A DNA stretch of 64,000 nt, from the NCBI RefSeq assembly GCF_001424045.1, contig NZ_LMQB01000001.1, positions 594,083 through 658,082 on the forward strand, in the 5' to 3' direction. Shown piece by piece: positions 35,679-46,229 of this stretch. Source of the DNA: Rhizobium sp. Leaf371 (GTDB taxonomy: Bacteria; Pseudomonadota; Alphaproteobacteria; Rhizobiales; Rhizobiaceae). Under the pieces are notes generated by a model, which ran no database searches, was not told where the DNA came from, and worked only from the letters and a program-made list of their open reading frames with translations. Numbering within the stretch: position 1 is the stretch's first letter; every line of letters begins with the position of its first letter. The translations under genes were made by a program, and so were the position numbers.

Positions 35679-36773
35679 TCAGCCGAGGTTTGGCCGCGCG
35701 CCGGCGCGCTTGGCGACGAAGCGGGCCAGCGGCGGGCCCATGGCCATGACGATCAGCAGCCGAGCCGTCTGCAGGGCCATGACGAAGGCGATATCGACAT
35801 TGCTGGAGGCCGCGATGATGGCGATCGAGTCCATGCCGCCGGGGCTGGTCGCGAGGTAGGCGGTCAGCGGATCGATGCCGGCCGTGCGGGTCAGGATAAA
35901 GGCGAGGATGCCGGAAATGCCCATCAGCACGAGGATGGAGGCGACTGTGGGCAGGAGCACCCGACGGGCATGCGCGAGGATGGGCCGCGTGAATCCGAGG
36001 CCGATGTTCCAGCCGAGGGCCGCATAGCTGATCGCGAGCAGCCATTCGGGGAGATGGATGTGGACGCTGCCGGTGACGCTGAGCAGGCCGCCGATGAGGA
36101 AGGGCACGAGGAGGGCGCCGGCGGGGATGCGGAGATACCAGCCGAGCGTGCCGCCGAAGACGGCGACGGCGAGCGTCTGGGCCAGAGACAGGGCCGCGAT
36201 CGGCTCGAACCAGACGATCGTGGCGGTGGCACCGTCCAGTCCGGCCCAATAGCGCGCGACGAGGGCGGCGGCGGCGGCGACGAAGACCACGCGCAGATAT
36301 TGCATGAAGGCGACCAGCCGGACATCGGCGCCATAGGCCTCCGCCATGACCATCATCGTGGTGGCGGCACCGGCCGAACAGCCCCAGATGGCGGTCGTGC
36401 CGGGAAGGACGTTCAGCCGGGTGATCAGGTAGCCGCTGAGCGTGCTCATGGTGATGACGCAGACGACGATGCCGAGAAAGAGCGGCCAGTTGCCGAGGAA
36501 GGTGCCGACGATATCGGCGGTTATGGAGCCCGCGATCATCGTGCCGATCAGCGTCTGGGAGGACAGAACGAGCGCGCGGTGGAGGCGGATCGTGCTGCCG
36601 TTGAGGCCGAGAATGCAGCCGGCGACCATGGGGCCCATCAGGAGCGCCGCGGGAATGCCGAGCGCTTCGAGGGTTGCAGCGACGGCAATGGAGAGGGCGA
36701 GAAGCAGGAACCACTGGACGCGTCGCGAGCGCCGGCCAAGCCCGGTCCTGCTTTTCTCGGATTGCAACGTCAT
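35679..36773 (-). CDS. AbrB family membrane protein
   Basis: 364 residues with about ten hydrophobic helices and the duplicated motif seen in ALLMGPMVAGCILGLNG and VPFLIGGLLSV, typical of the AbrB/AmoA-like membrane family. The E. coli member was named for an effect on aidB expression, and no transport substrate is proven. Despite the name it is unrelated to DNA-binding AbrB. LATSPGGMDSIAIIAASSNVD is a conserved family motif near the C-terminus. Confidence 0.8.
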   Translation of the reverse strand: MTLQSEKSRTGLGRRSRRVQWFLLLALSIAVAATLEALGIPAALLMGPMVAGCILGLNGSTIRLHRALVLSSQTLIGTMIAGSITADIVGTFLGNWPLFLGIVVCVITMSTLSGYLITRLNVLPGTTAIWGCSAGAATTMMVMAEAYGADVRLVAFMQYLRVVFVAAAAALVARYWAGLDGATATIVWFEPIAALSLAQTLAVAVFGGTLGWYLRIPAGALLVPFLIGGLLSVTGSVHIHLPEWLLAISYAALGWNIGLGFTRPILAHARRVLLPTVASILVLMGISGILAFILTRTAGIDPLTAYLATSPGGMDSIAIIAASSNVDIAFVMALQTARLLIVMAMGPPLARFVAKRAGARPNLG

Positions 36774-37064
36774 CGGGCGGCTCGATTTCTGGCCATTCTC
36801 GCTCGGGCAGGTCCAGCCGGGGCATCAGGCTCAGCCGGGTTGTAAGATGCGCCGCGCGCACTGCGGGGGGCAGCGGGCGGACCGTCAGCGGGTTAAGAGC
36901 CATCGGCCGGTGGAAGTCAAGAATTCTCAAGCGTCAAAGGAGAGGATGCAGCCTCCATTTGCCTTTTCGTTTGCGGCTGCCACAGCGGGCGGCCTCTCGC
37001 GCAGGCGGGGGGAAAGCGCGCCGGCGGGCTTGCGCTCCGGCGCCGAATCCTGCCACGTCGTTGC

Positions 37065-38192
37065 ATGGAATTTGCACCCCAGCAGGACGAGGCGTTGAAG
37101 GCCGTCAGCCAGTGGCTGAAGGCCGGGCGCAAGCCCTTGTTCCGGTTGTTCGGCTATGCCGGCACGGGCAAGACCACGCTTGCCCGCCATTTTGCCGAAC
37201 ATGTGGATGGCGAAGTGCTGTTTGCCGCCTTCACGGGCAAGGCCGCGCAGGTGCTGCGCTCCAAGGGCGCCTCGAACGCCAAGACGATCCATTCGTTGAT
37301 CTACCGGCCGCGCGGCGAGGAAGAGGTGTCCGACGAGGAAACCGGCAAGACCTCGGTCTCGCCGATGTTCTCGATCAACCGCCAGAGCCCGGTCGCGAAA
37401 GCCGCGCTGATCGTCGTTGACGAATGTTCCATGGTCGATGAGGCGCTGGGCAAGGATCTGATGAGCTTCGGTACGCCGATCCTCGTGCTCGGCGATCCCG
37501 GGCAGCTGCCGCCGGTGTCCGGCGGGGGCTACTTCACGAATGACGAGCCCGACTATCTTCTGACCGATATTCACCGGCAGGCGCGCGACAATCCGATCAT
37601 CAAGCTTGCCATGCAGGTGCGCGAAGGCAAGGAAATCATGTTCGGCGACTACGGCACGGCGAAGATCATTTCGAAATCCGAGGTGACGCAGGATCTCGTT
37701 CTCAAGGCCGATCAGGTGCTGGTGGGCACCAACAAAACCCGGCGGCGCTACAATACGCGACTGCGGGAGCTGAAGGGGTTCACGACCGAATATCCGCAAT
37801 CCGGCGACAAGCTGGTGTGCCTGCGCAACGACCCCGCCAAGGGGTTGTTGAATGGATCGCTGTGGCAGGTGATGACCTCGTCCAAGGAGACGGTGAAGCC
37901 GGGCATCAATCTGATGATCCGGCCCGAGGAGGACGACCTCGATCGGGGCGCGGCCAAGATCAAGCTGCTCAAGACGGCTTTCGAGGATGTCGAAGGCGAG
38001 ATCCCCTGGTCGACGCGCAAACGCTATGACGAGTTCGACTACGGCTATGCCCTGACCGTGCACAAGGCGCAGGGGTCGCAATGGAACGACGTCGTGCTGT
38101 TCGATGAGAGCTGGGCCTTTCGCGACACGCGCGAGCGTTGGCTTTATACGGCGATCACGCGAGCGGCGGAAACGCTGACGATCGTGCGCTGA
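37065..38192 (+). CDS. RecD-like superfamily 1B DNA helicase
   Basis: 375 residues. Walker A is GYAGTGKTT (about 30-38), Walker B LIVVDECSMVDE, motif III GDPGQLPPVSGGGYF, then LTDIHRQ and a UvrD-C-like end (YALTVHKAQGSQWNDVVLFDES, YTAITRA). This is the compact RecD/Pif1-like form without the RecB/C-binding region. It may assist replication or repair. No recB or recC is nearby. The ATG at 37065 starts directly at the conserved QQDEALKAV. Confidence 0.88.
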   Translation: MEFAPQQDEALKAVSQWLKAGRKPLFRLFGYAGTGKTTLARHFAEHVDGEVLFAAFTGKAAQVLRSKGASNAKTIHSLIYRPRGEEEVSDEETGKTSVSPMFSINRQSPVAKAALIVVDECSMVDEALGKDLMSFGTPILVLGDPGQLPPVSGGGYFTNDEPDYLLTDIHRQARDNPIIKLAMQVREGKEIMFGDYGTAKIISKSEVTQDLVLKADQVLVGTNKTRRRYNTRLRELKGFTTEYPQSGDKLVCLRNDPAKGLLNGSLWQVMTSSKETVKPGINLMIRPEEDDLDRGAAKIKLLKTAFEDVEGEIPWSTRKRYDEFDYGYALTVHKAQGSQWNDVVLFDESWAFRDTRERWLYTAITRAAETLTIVR

Positions 38193-38278
38193 ACCGGGCA
38201 TTCACGGAGCCGGGCACGACCTGAATCCCCGATCTGCGATCAGCGCATTCTACGATCCTCCGCACGAACGTTCGCTTT

Positions 38279-39562
38279 TTACGGATGAACGTTGCGCTTC
38301 AACTCACTGGCGCTGATGATGAATTCGCTCTCGGTCTTCCGCTTGCCCAGAAGTTTTTCCTGACAGAGACGCGCTTCCTTCAGCGCATCCCGGCTTTTCT
38401 CCCGGCGATAGGTGTCGGTGATCAGCATGCACTGCATCAGCGGGCTCGATATCCCCTTGTCGACCGCGTAGTGGAAAAGGTCGCCATTGGTCGCAAGCGT
38501 CTTGGCGGCCACGCCGAGGCTCTCGAACAGCAGGTCGAAATCGTTCGAGAGATTCTCATTGTCGATCCACATCTGCGACACGATCTCGCCCGTGGCATCG
38601 CTCGACACCCGGACACGCGTCTGCTGATCCGTTTCCGCAGGGCCGATCGAAATGGTGAAGGAGAGGGGGCTCTTCGACGGCGCCTGCCAGGCGAGTGCGT
38701 CCGGCTGCGATCCCGGGATGATCACCGTGTAATAATCCATCGCCGCGCGGATCTGCTGGGCAAGGCGCGTCGCAAAAACGTCGTCCCCGTTTGCGGCCGG
38801 GCCATCGACCCGAACTGTCACGCGCGGAACGTCGGTATCGTCGGCGTTTGTCGAAAGCGAAAGACGCGCCTGGATCTGCGGACTGACGCCGAGGGCTGTC
38901 GAACTCAAAGGGGTGAAAAGCAGGAGAGGCAGAAGCGAGATCATCGCGACGGGCGTCGCCAGCGGCGCCGGCAGCCAGCTGGGCCTCGCCCGCTTGCCGA
39001 TCGACGCTCGGGATCCTGCAGGCGGACCGGCGCTCACCGGCGCCGCTTCGACAGGGGACATATCTTTTGATCCAGCGGCCGAGGGCGCTGCGTGGACGAC
39101 GGCATCCGGCGCGGGCTTCGACGGCGTGATCGATACGATCGCGCCGGGGGCAGTGGACTCGCCTTCGACATCCGCTTCCGTCATCAAGGACGTGACACCT
39201 GCAGAGCATGCAGCGGCCGAACGGCGCAGATAGACCGGGGCATAGCCGCCCTTGGGGATCTCGATCTGCCAGACGGCATCCTGCCCTTCGGTCTCATAGA
39301 ACGCGGTCAGGAGCTTGCGCAGCTTGCCGGCGTGGACGCGGACCAGCGGGTCGCTGTCGGCGTTGAAGGCGTCCGGACGGCGGAAGACATCGACCGCGAT
39401 CGTGTAGCCTTTCAGCTGCATGGACTGGCCGGCAAGGTCCTTGGTGACGACATAGGAGAGGAAGGCACGCAGGCGCTCGGAGCGCGCGAAAACTGCGCTC
39501 GCCAAGACATCGGCAAGCGCCGTGCGGATTTCCGTATCGGTGGGTCTGTCCAACGGCTTCAA
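38279..39562 (-). CDS. Membrane-anchored protein with rhizobial wHTH-like N-terminal domain
   Basis: 427 residues. Residues about 10-115 (ALADVLASAVFARSERLRAFLSYVV, LKGYTIAVDVFRRP, DPLVRVHAGKLRKLLTAFY, IPKGGYAPVY) match a domain often fused to adenylate-cyclase or TPR regions in rhizobia and thought to be winged-helix-like. A Pro/Ala linker precedes a single helix (PVAMISLLPLLLFTPL) near 205-222. The C-terminal domain is probably periplasmic and not recognised. The start is taken as the TTG at 39562 because AAGGAGG lies 9 bases upstream, although the frame extends to 39613. Confidence 0.65.
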   Translation of the reverse strand: MKPLDRPTDTEIRTALADVLASAVFARSERLRAFLSYVVTKDLAGQSMQLKGYTIAVDVFRRPDAFNADSDPLVRVHAGKLRKLLTAFYETEGQDAVWQIEIPKGGYAPVYLRRSAAACSAGVTSLMTEADVEGESTAPGAIVSITPSKPAPDAVVHAAPSAAGSKDMSPVEAAPVSAGPPAGSRASIGKRARPSWLPAPLATPVAMISLLPLLLFTPLSSTALGVSPQIQARLSLSTNADDTDVPRVTVRVDGPAANGDDVFATRLAQQIRAAMDYYTVIIPGSQPDALAWQAPSKSPLSFTISIGPAETDQQTRVRVSSDATGEIVSQMWIDNENLSNDFDLLFESLGVAAKTLATNGDLFHYAVDKGISSPLMQCMLITDTYRREKSRDALKEARLCQEKLLGKRKTESEFIISASELKRNVHP

Positions 39563-40167
39563 GACACACTGCCTCCTTTCTCTTTCAACGAGCACCGATC
39601 GATCGCGTCTCACGGATGCTTCGGCGCTTCACATCGTCTGTAACGTTGCAGGTCTTCACCCGCGCTTCTCGTTTCGATCTGAGTGAGAAGCGCCATCCTA
39701 CCACATAAAGAGGATATTCTCACCAGATATGCTCAGAATAACTCTTCAAGGTTGCGTAATTTTCCACTGACTCTTCAGTGGTATAGGTTGCCGACGAACC
39801 CGTCTCCCATCGAGGCGTCCGACTCGATGCGCGCACAGCGCGGCCGGCAGGCCTATTGTTGGTTCAAGCGATCCTTCTAGCAAGACCTGATATCATGCGC
39901 GTTTAAAAATGATGTCATTTACTTACTAATGATAGAGAAATAAACCTTTCGCGCACCTTTATGGGACGTCGGCGAACATCGTCCGGATGCAGTCTGCCCG
40001 GAAGCGAGCATCCTGGGGTTGCGAAGCGGCGATCTCAAAAGGCTGATCGGCGGCGATGGCAAGCCGCCCACCGCCTCTGGAACGGCGTCCCGGGGAGTGA
40101 TAGACGTGGCCTGTCGCCTCCGGGCGCCGCTCGCCGTCCCGATGTCTCCGATCTTTCAAGGTGTCAC
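39563..40167. other. 605-base intergenic region without a supported gene
   Basis: It lies between the membrane-anchored regulator-like gene (minus) and pdxJ (plus). It is AT-richer than its surroundings from about 39690 to 39960. It holds a perfect inverted repeat, CCACTGA-CTCT-TCAGTGG (39764-39781). Short open frames here have neither codon bias nor a ribosome binding site. Divergent promoters are expected, and a small RNA is possible but unsupported. Confidence 0.4.
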
Positions 40168-40923
40168 ATGCCCGCCAAGCTTTCGGTCAACCTCAATGCG
40201 ATCGCCATGCTGCGAAACCGCCGCGACCTTCCGTGGCCGTCTGTGGTCGGCATCGGCAAGCAGGCGCTGGAGGCCGGAGCGCATGGGTTGACGGTGCATC
40301 CGCGTCCCGACCAGCGCCATATTCGTTTCTCCGATCTCGGCCCTCTGCGGACGCTGATCGACGAGATGTTTCCGCAGGCGGAATTCAACATGGAAGGCTA
40401 TCCCAATGCCGAGTTTCTGGGGCTGTTGGAGCGCCATCGCCCCGAGCAGGTCACGCTCGTGCCTGACGATCCGGCACAGGCGACATCCGATCACGGGTGG
40501 GATTTCCGGGCGAACCGGGAGCTTCTGACGGATGTCATCGCCCGGCTCAAGGATCTCGGGCTTCGCGTCTCGCTGTTTGCCGATGGCGATGGTGACCGGG
40601 AGGCGCTCGACATTGCACGCGCGACCGGGGCCGATCGGATCGAACTCTACACCGGTCCCTATGGCGGTTGCTTTGGCGCGCCGGATCGGGCGGCCGTCAT
40701 CGCCCGGGAATTGGGCCGCACGGCGGCAATCGCACGCGAGCTCGGCCTCGGCGTCAATGCCGGACACGATCTGACGGTCGACAATCTGCCGCTGCTCGTC
40801 GAGCATATCCCCCATCTCGATGAGGTCTCGATCGGACATGGTCTGACGGCCGATGCCTTGGAATATGGCATGACGGAGACGGTGCGCCGCTTCCGTCGGG
40901 CCTGCGGCGAGGTTTTCGCCTGA
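40168..40923 (+). CDS. pdxJ: Pyridoxine 5'-phosphate synthase
   Basis: 251 residues. The ATG at 40168 follows AAGGTG. The (beta/alpha)8 enzyme shows [13 protein letters not shown] (substrate Asn), the phosphate and deoxyxylulose contacts [18 protein letters not shown] and LVPDDP, and the C-terminal [11 protein letters not shown] and [12 protein letters not shown]. It condenses deoxyxylulose 5-phosphate with 3-amino-2-oxopropyl phosphate in vitamin B6 synthesis. It is single-copy and monocistronic here. The PdxA-like enzyme at 59 kb is of the catabolic PdxA2 type, so it is not an obvious partner. Confidence 0.95.
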   Translation: MPAKLSVNLNAIAMLRNRRDLPWPSVVGIGKQALEAGAHGLTVHPRPDQRHIRFSDLGPLRTLIDEMFPQAEFNMEGYPNAEFLGLLERHRPEQVTLVPDDPAQATSDHGWDFRANRELLTDVIARLKDLGLRVSLFADGDGDREALDIARATGADRIELYTGPYGGCFGAPDRAAVIARELGRTAAIARELGLGVNAGHDLTVDNLPLLVEHIPHLDEVSIGHGLTADALEYGMTETVRRFRRACGEVFA

Positions 40924-40957
40924 CCGCAGGCCCTTTCAGACGCATCCGTCCGATGGT

Positions 40958-41842
40958 TTAGCCGGCGAGCGCGGCCTTGTTTTCCTCAAGGAACGCCCGA
41001 AGGTTTTTCGACGGCCGGCCGGTCAGTGTTTCCACCGAATCCGTGACGATCTCGATGTGGCCGAGGCGCGCGTTCGCGTCGAACGACACGAGCGTCGGGA
41101 CGAGGAAAGCGGGGACGCCGGCTGCCTCCATCCCGCCTGCGAGCTGCTCGTCCGTCAGGTTTACCACGGCGAGCGGCCTGCCGGAGATCTCGCTGACGAG
41201 ATCTGCAATCTCGGCATTGGTGTAGGCGACGGGGCCGGTGAGGGTCAGCGTCTCATTGCCGGTTCGATCGCCGAGAAGGGCTGCGGCCGTCGCTGCGGCG
41301 AGATCCGCCCGTGCGACGTAGGACGTCTTGCCGTCGCCGGCCGACGTGTACCAGGTGCCGGACTGGAGCGCGGTCGGCACGGACAGGAACAGGTTCTCCA
41401 TGTACCAGCTGTTGCGCAGGATGGTGTAAGGCAGGCCGGTGGCCTTGATGGCCTCCTCGGTGCCGAGATGATCCGGTGCGAAGCTGACCGCCGATGTCGC
41501 GGCATTCGGCAGCGAGGTGTAGAACACGCGGCCGACGCCGGCCTTCTTGGCGGCGGTGACCGCATTTTTATGCTGGCTCAGGCGCTGGCCGGGAACGGCG
41601 AGCGCGTCCGTCGAGATGATCAGCGCCTTGTCGATGCCTTGAAAGGCAGCGTCGAGCGTGGCGGCATCGTCGAAATCGGCCTTGCGCAGCGTCACGCCTT
41701 TTTCGCCATAGGCGGCAAGCTTTGCGGGGTCCCGACTGGCCGCGACGATGTCGGCGGGAGCGACCTGACCCGAGGCGAGGAGTTCGTCGAGAACGAGGCG
41801 GCCGAACTGGCCGGCGGCGCCGGTAACGAGGATCTTGGACAT
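40958..41842 (-). CDS. NmrA-like NAD(P)-binding oxidoreductase (QorB type)
   Basis: 294 residues. The Rossmann motif is ILVTGAAGQFGRLVLDELLASG at the N-terminus. The body (PDHLGTEEAIKATGLPYTILRNSWYMENLF) matches the NmrA/quinone oxidoreductase 2 group of atypical short-chain dehydrogenases. It may reduce quinones or act as a redox sensor. It is divergent from an HxlR regulator, with a shared 167-base control region, an arrangement typical of HxlR-controlled stress reductases. Confidence 0.88.
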   Translation of the reverse strand: MSKILVTGAAGQFGRLVLDELLASGQVAPADIVAASRDPAKLAAYGEKGVTLRKADFDDAATLDAAFQGIDKALIISTDALAVPGQRLSQHKNAVTAAKKAGVGRVFYTSLPNAATSAVSFAPDHLGTEEAIKATGLPYTILRNSWYMENLFLSVPTALQSGTWYTSAGDGKTSYVARADLAAATAAALLGDRTGNETLTLTGPVAYTNAEIADLVSEISGRPLAVVNLTDEQLAGGMEAAGVPAFLVPTLVSFDANARLGHIEIVTDSVETLTGRPSKNLRAFLEENKAALAG

Positions 41843-41915
41843 GGACTTGCTTCTCCAGATGACAGGCTCAAGAATGACGGGTGCCGCATTGCAGCGGGAG
41901 CCTATGAAAGATATA

Positions 41916-41930
41916 GTCTCGAAAAGAGAC
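41916..41930. promoter_or_regulatory. Inverted repeat in the HxlR / reductase control region
   Basis: GTCTC-GAAAA-GAGAC is a perfect 5-bp dyad roughly midway between the divergent starts, next to TATAGT on the plus strand. It is a candidate HxlR binding site by position. Confidence 0.45.
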
Positions 41931-42009
41931 CTGCTCTTTCTTCTTCACTTGGACGCATCTGTAAAGGCGGCAGTTTTTTCGCCGATAGGCACAGAAAGGG
42001 AACCGACCC

Positions 42010-42414
42010 ATGAACACGAACGTCCGAAGGGCCCAGGGTACGAGCGCCGTCATCATCGGCGGCGTCGTGTTCGATGCCGCCAATTGCCCCATGCGCGACG
42101 TGCTCGGCAATATCGCCGGCAAATGGACGACGCTGATGATCCACGCGCTCAGCGAGGGGCCGATGCGGTTTTCGGCGCTCAAGCGCACCATTCCGGACAT
42201 CTCGCAGCGCATGCTGACGCAGACGCTGCGCGACCTGCAGCGTGACGGATACATCGCCCGGACCGTCTATCCGACCAATCCGCCGAGCGTCGATTACGCG
42301 CTGACGGATCTCGGCCGGTCTTTTCTGGATGTTCTCCTGCCGCTCGTGGACTGGTCGACGAAACACCACGGCACGATCCGCCAGTCTCGCGACGTCTTCG
42401 ACGCCGCGGGCTGA
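42010..42414 (+). CDS. HxlR family transcriptional regulator
   Basis: 134 residues. The family signature begins at Cys26 ([34 protein letters not shown] in outline) and continues with [24 protein letters not shown] and the wing [19 protein letters not shown]. Several HxlR proteins (QorR, HypR) sense quinones or electrophiles through this cysteine. The divergent quinone-reductase-like gene fits such a role. Confidence 0.92.
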   Translation: MNTNVRRAQGTSAVIIGGVVFDAANCPMRDVLGNIAGKWTTLMIHALSEGPMRFSALKRTIPDISQRMLTQTLRDLQRDGYIARTVYPTNPPSVDYALTDLGRSFLDVLLPLVDWSTKHHGTIRQSRDVFDAAG

Positions 42415-42423
42415 TCTGCCGTA

Positions 42424-43158
42424 TCAGGCCGCCTTGCGGCAACCGGCCTCGGTTTTCCTCTCCGCGGACGCATCCAGAGCGAAGGCCACGGCAGCGCCGG
42501 CATGGATGGCGGTCGAATCGAAGCCGGGCAGAGCGAGCGCATCCGGATCGAGGATGAGGCAGATTTCGGTGCAGCCGAGGATGACGGCATCGGCACCCTG
42601 CGCCTTCGCCTTGGCGATGACGGCATGCAGCGCGGCGCGCGAGGCGTCGAGGACATGGCCGGCGCAAAGCTCCTTGAAGATGACGTCGTGGACGAGCGTG
42701 CGATCCTCGGCCGAGGGCACCATGACGTCGATCCCGTGACCGGCCATGCGCTCCGCATAGAAGCCGTGCTCCATCGTGTAGCGCGTGGCGAGCAGCAGCG
42801 GGCGCCGGATGCCGGCGGCGGACATCGCCTGCGCGGTTTCGTCGATGATGTTGATGAGGGGGATACCGATGGCGGCTTGCACCTCCTCAGCTACGAGATG
42901 CATCGTGTTCGTGCAGATCAGGACGCAATCCGCGCCGGCCGCTTCCAATGCGCGCGCGACATCGGCAAGACGCTGGGCGGCATCCGTCCAGCGACCTGCC
43001 ATCTGAAGATCGACGATCGACTGGAAATCGACGGAGTGCAGCAGCACTTCGGCCGAATGCAGGCCGCCGAGATGCGCGCGCACGGCTTCGTTGACCATGC
43101 GGTAATAGACCACCGAGCTTTCAAAGCTCATTCCACCGATCAGACCGATCTTTCGCAT
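42424..43158 (-). CDS. Aspartate/glutamate racemase family protein
   Basis: 244 residues. The two catalytic cysteines of cofactor-independent racemases are present: Cys82 in ICTNTMHLV and Cys196 in VILGCTEICL. The N-terminus IGLIGGMSFESSVVYYRMVNE is typical of the YgeA/broad-specificity branch. The ATG at 43158 is chosen because the motif begins there. It is divergent from an Lrp/AsnC regulator, suggesting amino acid-responsive control. Confidence 0.9.
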   Translation of the reverse strand: MRKIGLIGGMSFESSVVYYRMVNEAVRAHLGGLHSAEVLLHSVDFQSIVDLQMAGRWTDAAQRLADVARALEAAGADCVLICTNTMHLVAEEVQAAIGIPLINIIDETAQAMSAAGIRRPLLLATRYTMEHGFYAERMAGHGIDVMVPSAEDRTLVHDVIFKELCAGHVLDASRAALHAVIAKAKAQGADAVILGCTEICLILDPDALALPGFDSTAIHAGAAVAFALDASAERKTEAGCRKAA

Positions 43159-43322
43159 GACGCCGTTTCCCCTGCTGAGTTTGCGTTGACGACCATGATG
43201 CGGCGGAACCAGCGGCATGTGCTTGCATTTCCCGGCTAAAGAACACTGTTTGGCGCACAGGAATTGCGCCATAGAAGAATTTCATGCAATATTTCGGCGC
43301 CGGATCCTGTGGAGGCGCCTGA

Positions 43323-43787
43323 ATGCTGGATGATCGTGACCGAAAACTGCTCGGCTTGTTGCAGGAGGATGCCGACCAGTCCGTGACCGTGCTGGCGGAG
43401 AAAATCAGCCTGTCGCTCTCGGCCTGCTCGCGTCGCATCCAGCGGCTGGAGGAGGCGGGCTATATTGCGCGCCGCATCGCGGTGCTCGATCGCGACCGCA
43501 TCGGCGTGCCGACGACGGTGTTTGCGTTGATCAAGACGACCCAGCATTCCGATGACTGGATCGACGGGTTTCGCCGGATCATTCGCGACATTCCCGAGAT
43601 CGTGGAGGTGCACCGCCTGACCGGCAACTACGATTACATCCTGAAGATCGTGCTGCCGCGCGTCGAGCACTACGACGTCATCTACAAGCAGATCGTGCGC
43701 AAAACCGAGCTCTTCGACGTCTCCGCGTCGATCTCCATGGAGGTCTTGAAAAGCGGGGCCGCATTTCCGGTCGATTACGCCGTGTAA
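43323..43787 (+). CDS. Lrp/AsnC family transcriptional regulator
   Basis: 154 residues. An N-terminal helix-turn-helix (LDDRDRKLLGLLQEDADQSVTVLAEKISLSLSACSRRIQRLEEAG in outline) is followed by the RAM ligand-binding domain (VVEVHRLTGNYDYILKIVLP-like). It is divergent from the racemase gene, which it probably controls in response to an amino acid. Confidence 0.92.
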   Translation: MLDDRDRKLLGLLQEDADQSVTVLAEKISLSLSACSRRIQRLEEAGYIARRIAVLDRDRIGVPTTVFALIKTTQHSDDWIDGFRRIIRDIPEIVEVHRLTGNYDYILKIVLPRVEHYDVIYKQIVRKTELFDVSASISMEVLKSGAAFPVDYAV

Positions 43788-43922
43788 TTTTTCTTTCTCG
43801 GCACGGTGAGGGGGCATATCTCCGTTGCCTCGGACAGGGCACCGTCGCGCCTTTTGGTTCACGCAAGAATTTTCCACCTCGCCGGGTTGACCGCCTGACC
43901 CACATTCGGCATAAGAAGAACC

Positions 43923-43936
43923 GTACCGTACGGTAC
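43923..43936. promoter_or_regulatory. Perfect palindrome upstream of the TetR gene (likely operator)
   Basis: GTACCGTACGGTAC is a 14-base perfect palindrome 20 bases before the TetR start codon. Symmetry, size and position fit a TetR-family autoregulatory operator. Confidence 0.65.
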
Positions 43937-43955
43937 TAACCTGGAGGTTCTCGTC

Positions 43956-45657
<1,702 letters not shown>

Positions 45658-45682
45658 GCCTCTTCCTTCATCGGAAACGGCG

Positions 45683-45710
45683 ATGCCGGGCAGCCTTGCC
45701 CGGCATTTTC
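45683..45710 (+). terminator. Intrinsic terminator after ilvC
   Basis: ATGCCGGGCA pairs with TGCCCGGCAT (10 bp) around GCCT, followed by TTTTC. It lies 25 bases past the ilvC stop. Confidence 0.85.
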
Positions 45711-45854
45711 GTTCCCGCTGCCTGCACCTCCCGGAGACTGTTTTTGCAGCGCAAAATCGATTGTGCCTTGCAAAATAGATAATTATGGGTTGCATGATCG
45801 CGCGGTTGAGCGCACACTTTGCCTGTCTCGTTCCACATCGAGGAGGATAGTGTG

Positions 45855-45953
45855 ATGACGACCGTGATGGAGTATTTCGCCTGGTTCGACTTTGCGATTC
45901 TCTGCGCCATCGGCGCCCTGATCGCGTGCAGCATGACATCTGGCAGCGCTTGA
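45855..45953 (+). CDS. Small single-span membrane protein (32 residues)
   Basis: A short frame, MTTVMEYFAWFDFAILCAIG then ALIACSMTSGSA, starts at ATG 45855 (GTG 45852 possible). A consensus AGGAGG lies at 45841-45846, about 8 bases upstream. One hydrophobic helix spans residues 8-26. The strong ribosome binding site in an otherwise empty 570-base gap, with AT-rich promoter-like sequence before it, argues that it is translated. Family and function are unknown. Confidence 0.6.
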   Translation: MTTVMEYFAWFDFAILCAIGALIACSMTSGSA

Positions 45954-46229
45954 GGCCTGTCGGCTAGGCTGACATCCGGCGACAACGGGTTAGACGTCCC
46001 GTTGCCTCTGGAAAGAACACGCCGGGCATTCGTGCCCGGTGGTCCACGGTGTCTGCTGCCACGCGGTCCGCTCCTGCAAGCCCTTCCGCCATCGCTCTCC
46101 GCATGATCTGCAGCCTCTCTCTGGCCGCGTCGATCGATGCGGATTTTTTACGCTGATTTAGGTCAGCATTGTTGACTTATTCCACCTGCCGTGATGTGGT
46201 TCGGCAAAAGCATCATCGAGGAAATATCC

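Noticed and set aside
35679-36773. AbrB name suggesting a DNA-binding regulator
   Set aside because: The protein is almost entirely membrane helices and belongs to the unrelated AbrB/AmoA-like membrane family.
34096-36930. Open frame of 944 codons on the minus strand spanning ilvN, the aldo/keto reductase and the AbrB-type gene
   Set aside because: It runs through three recognised genes in other frames and shows no domain of its own.
39683-39880. 65-codon frame before pdxJ
   Set aside because: No ribosome binding site, no codon bias, AT-rich surroundings and no recognisable features.
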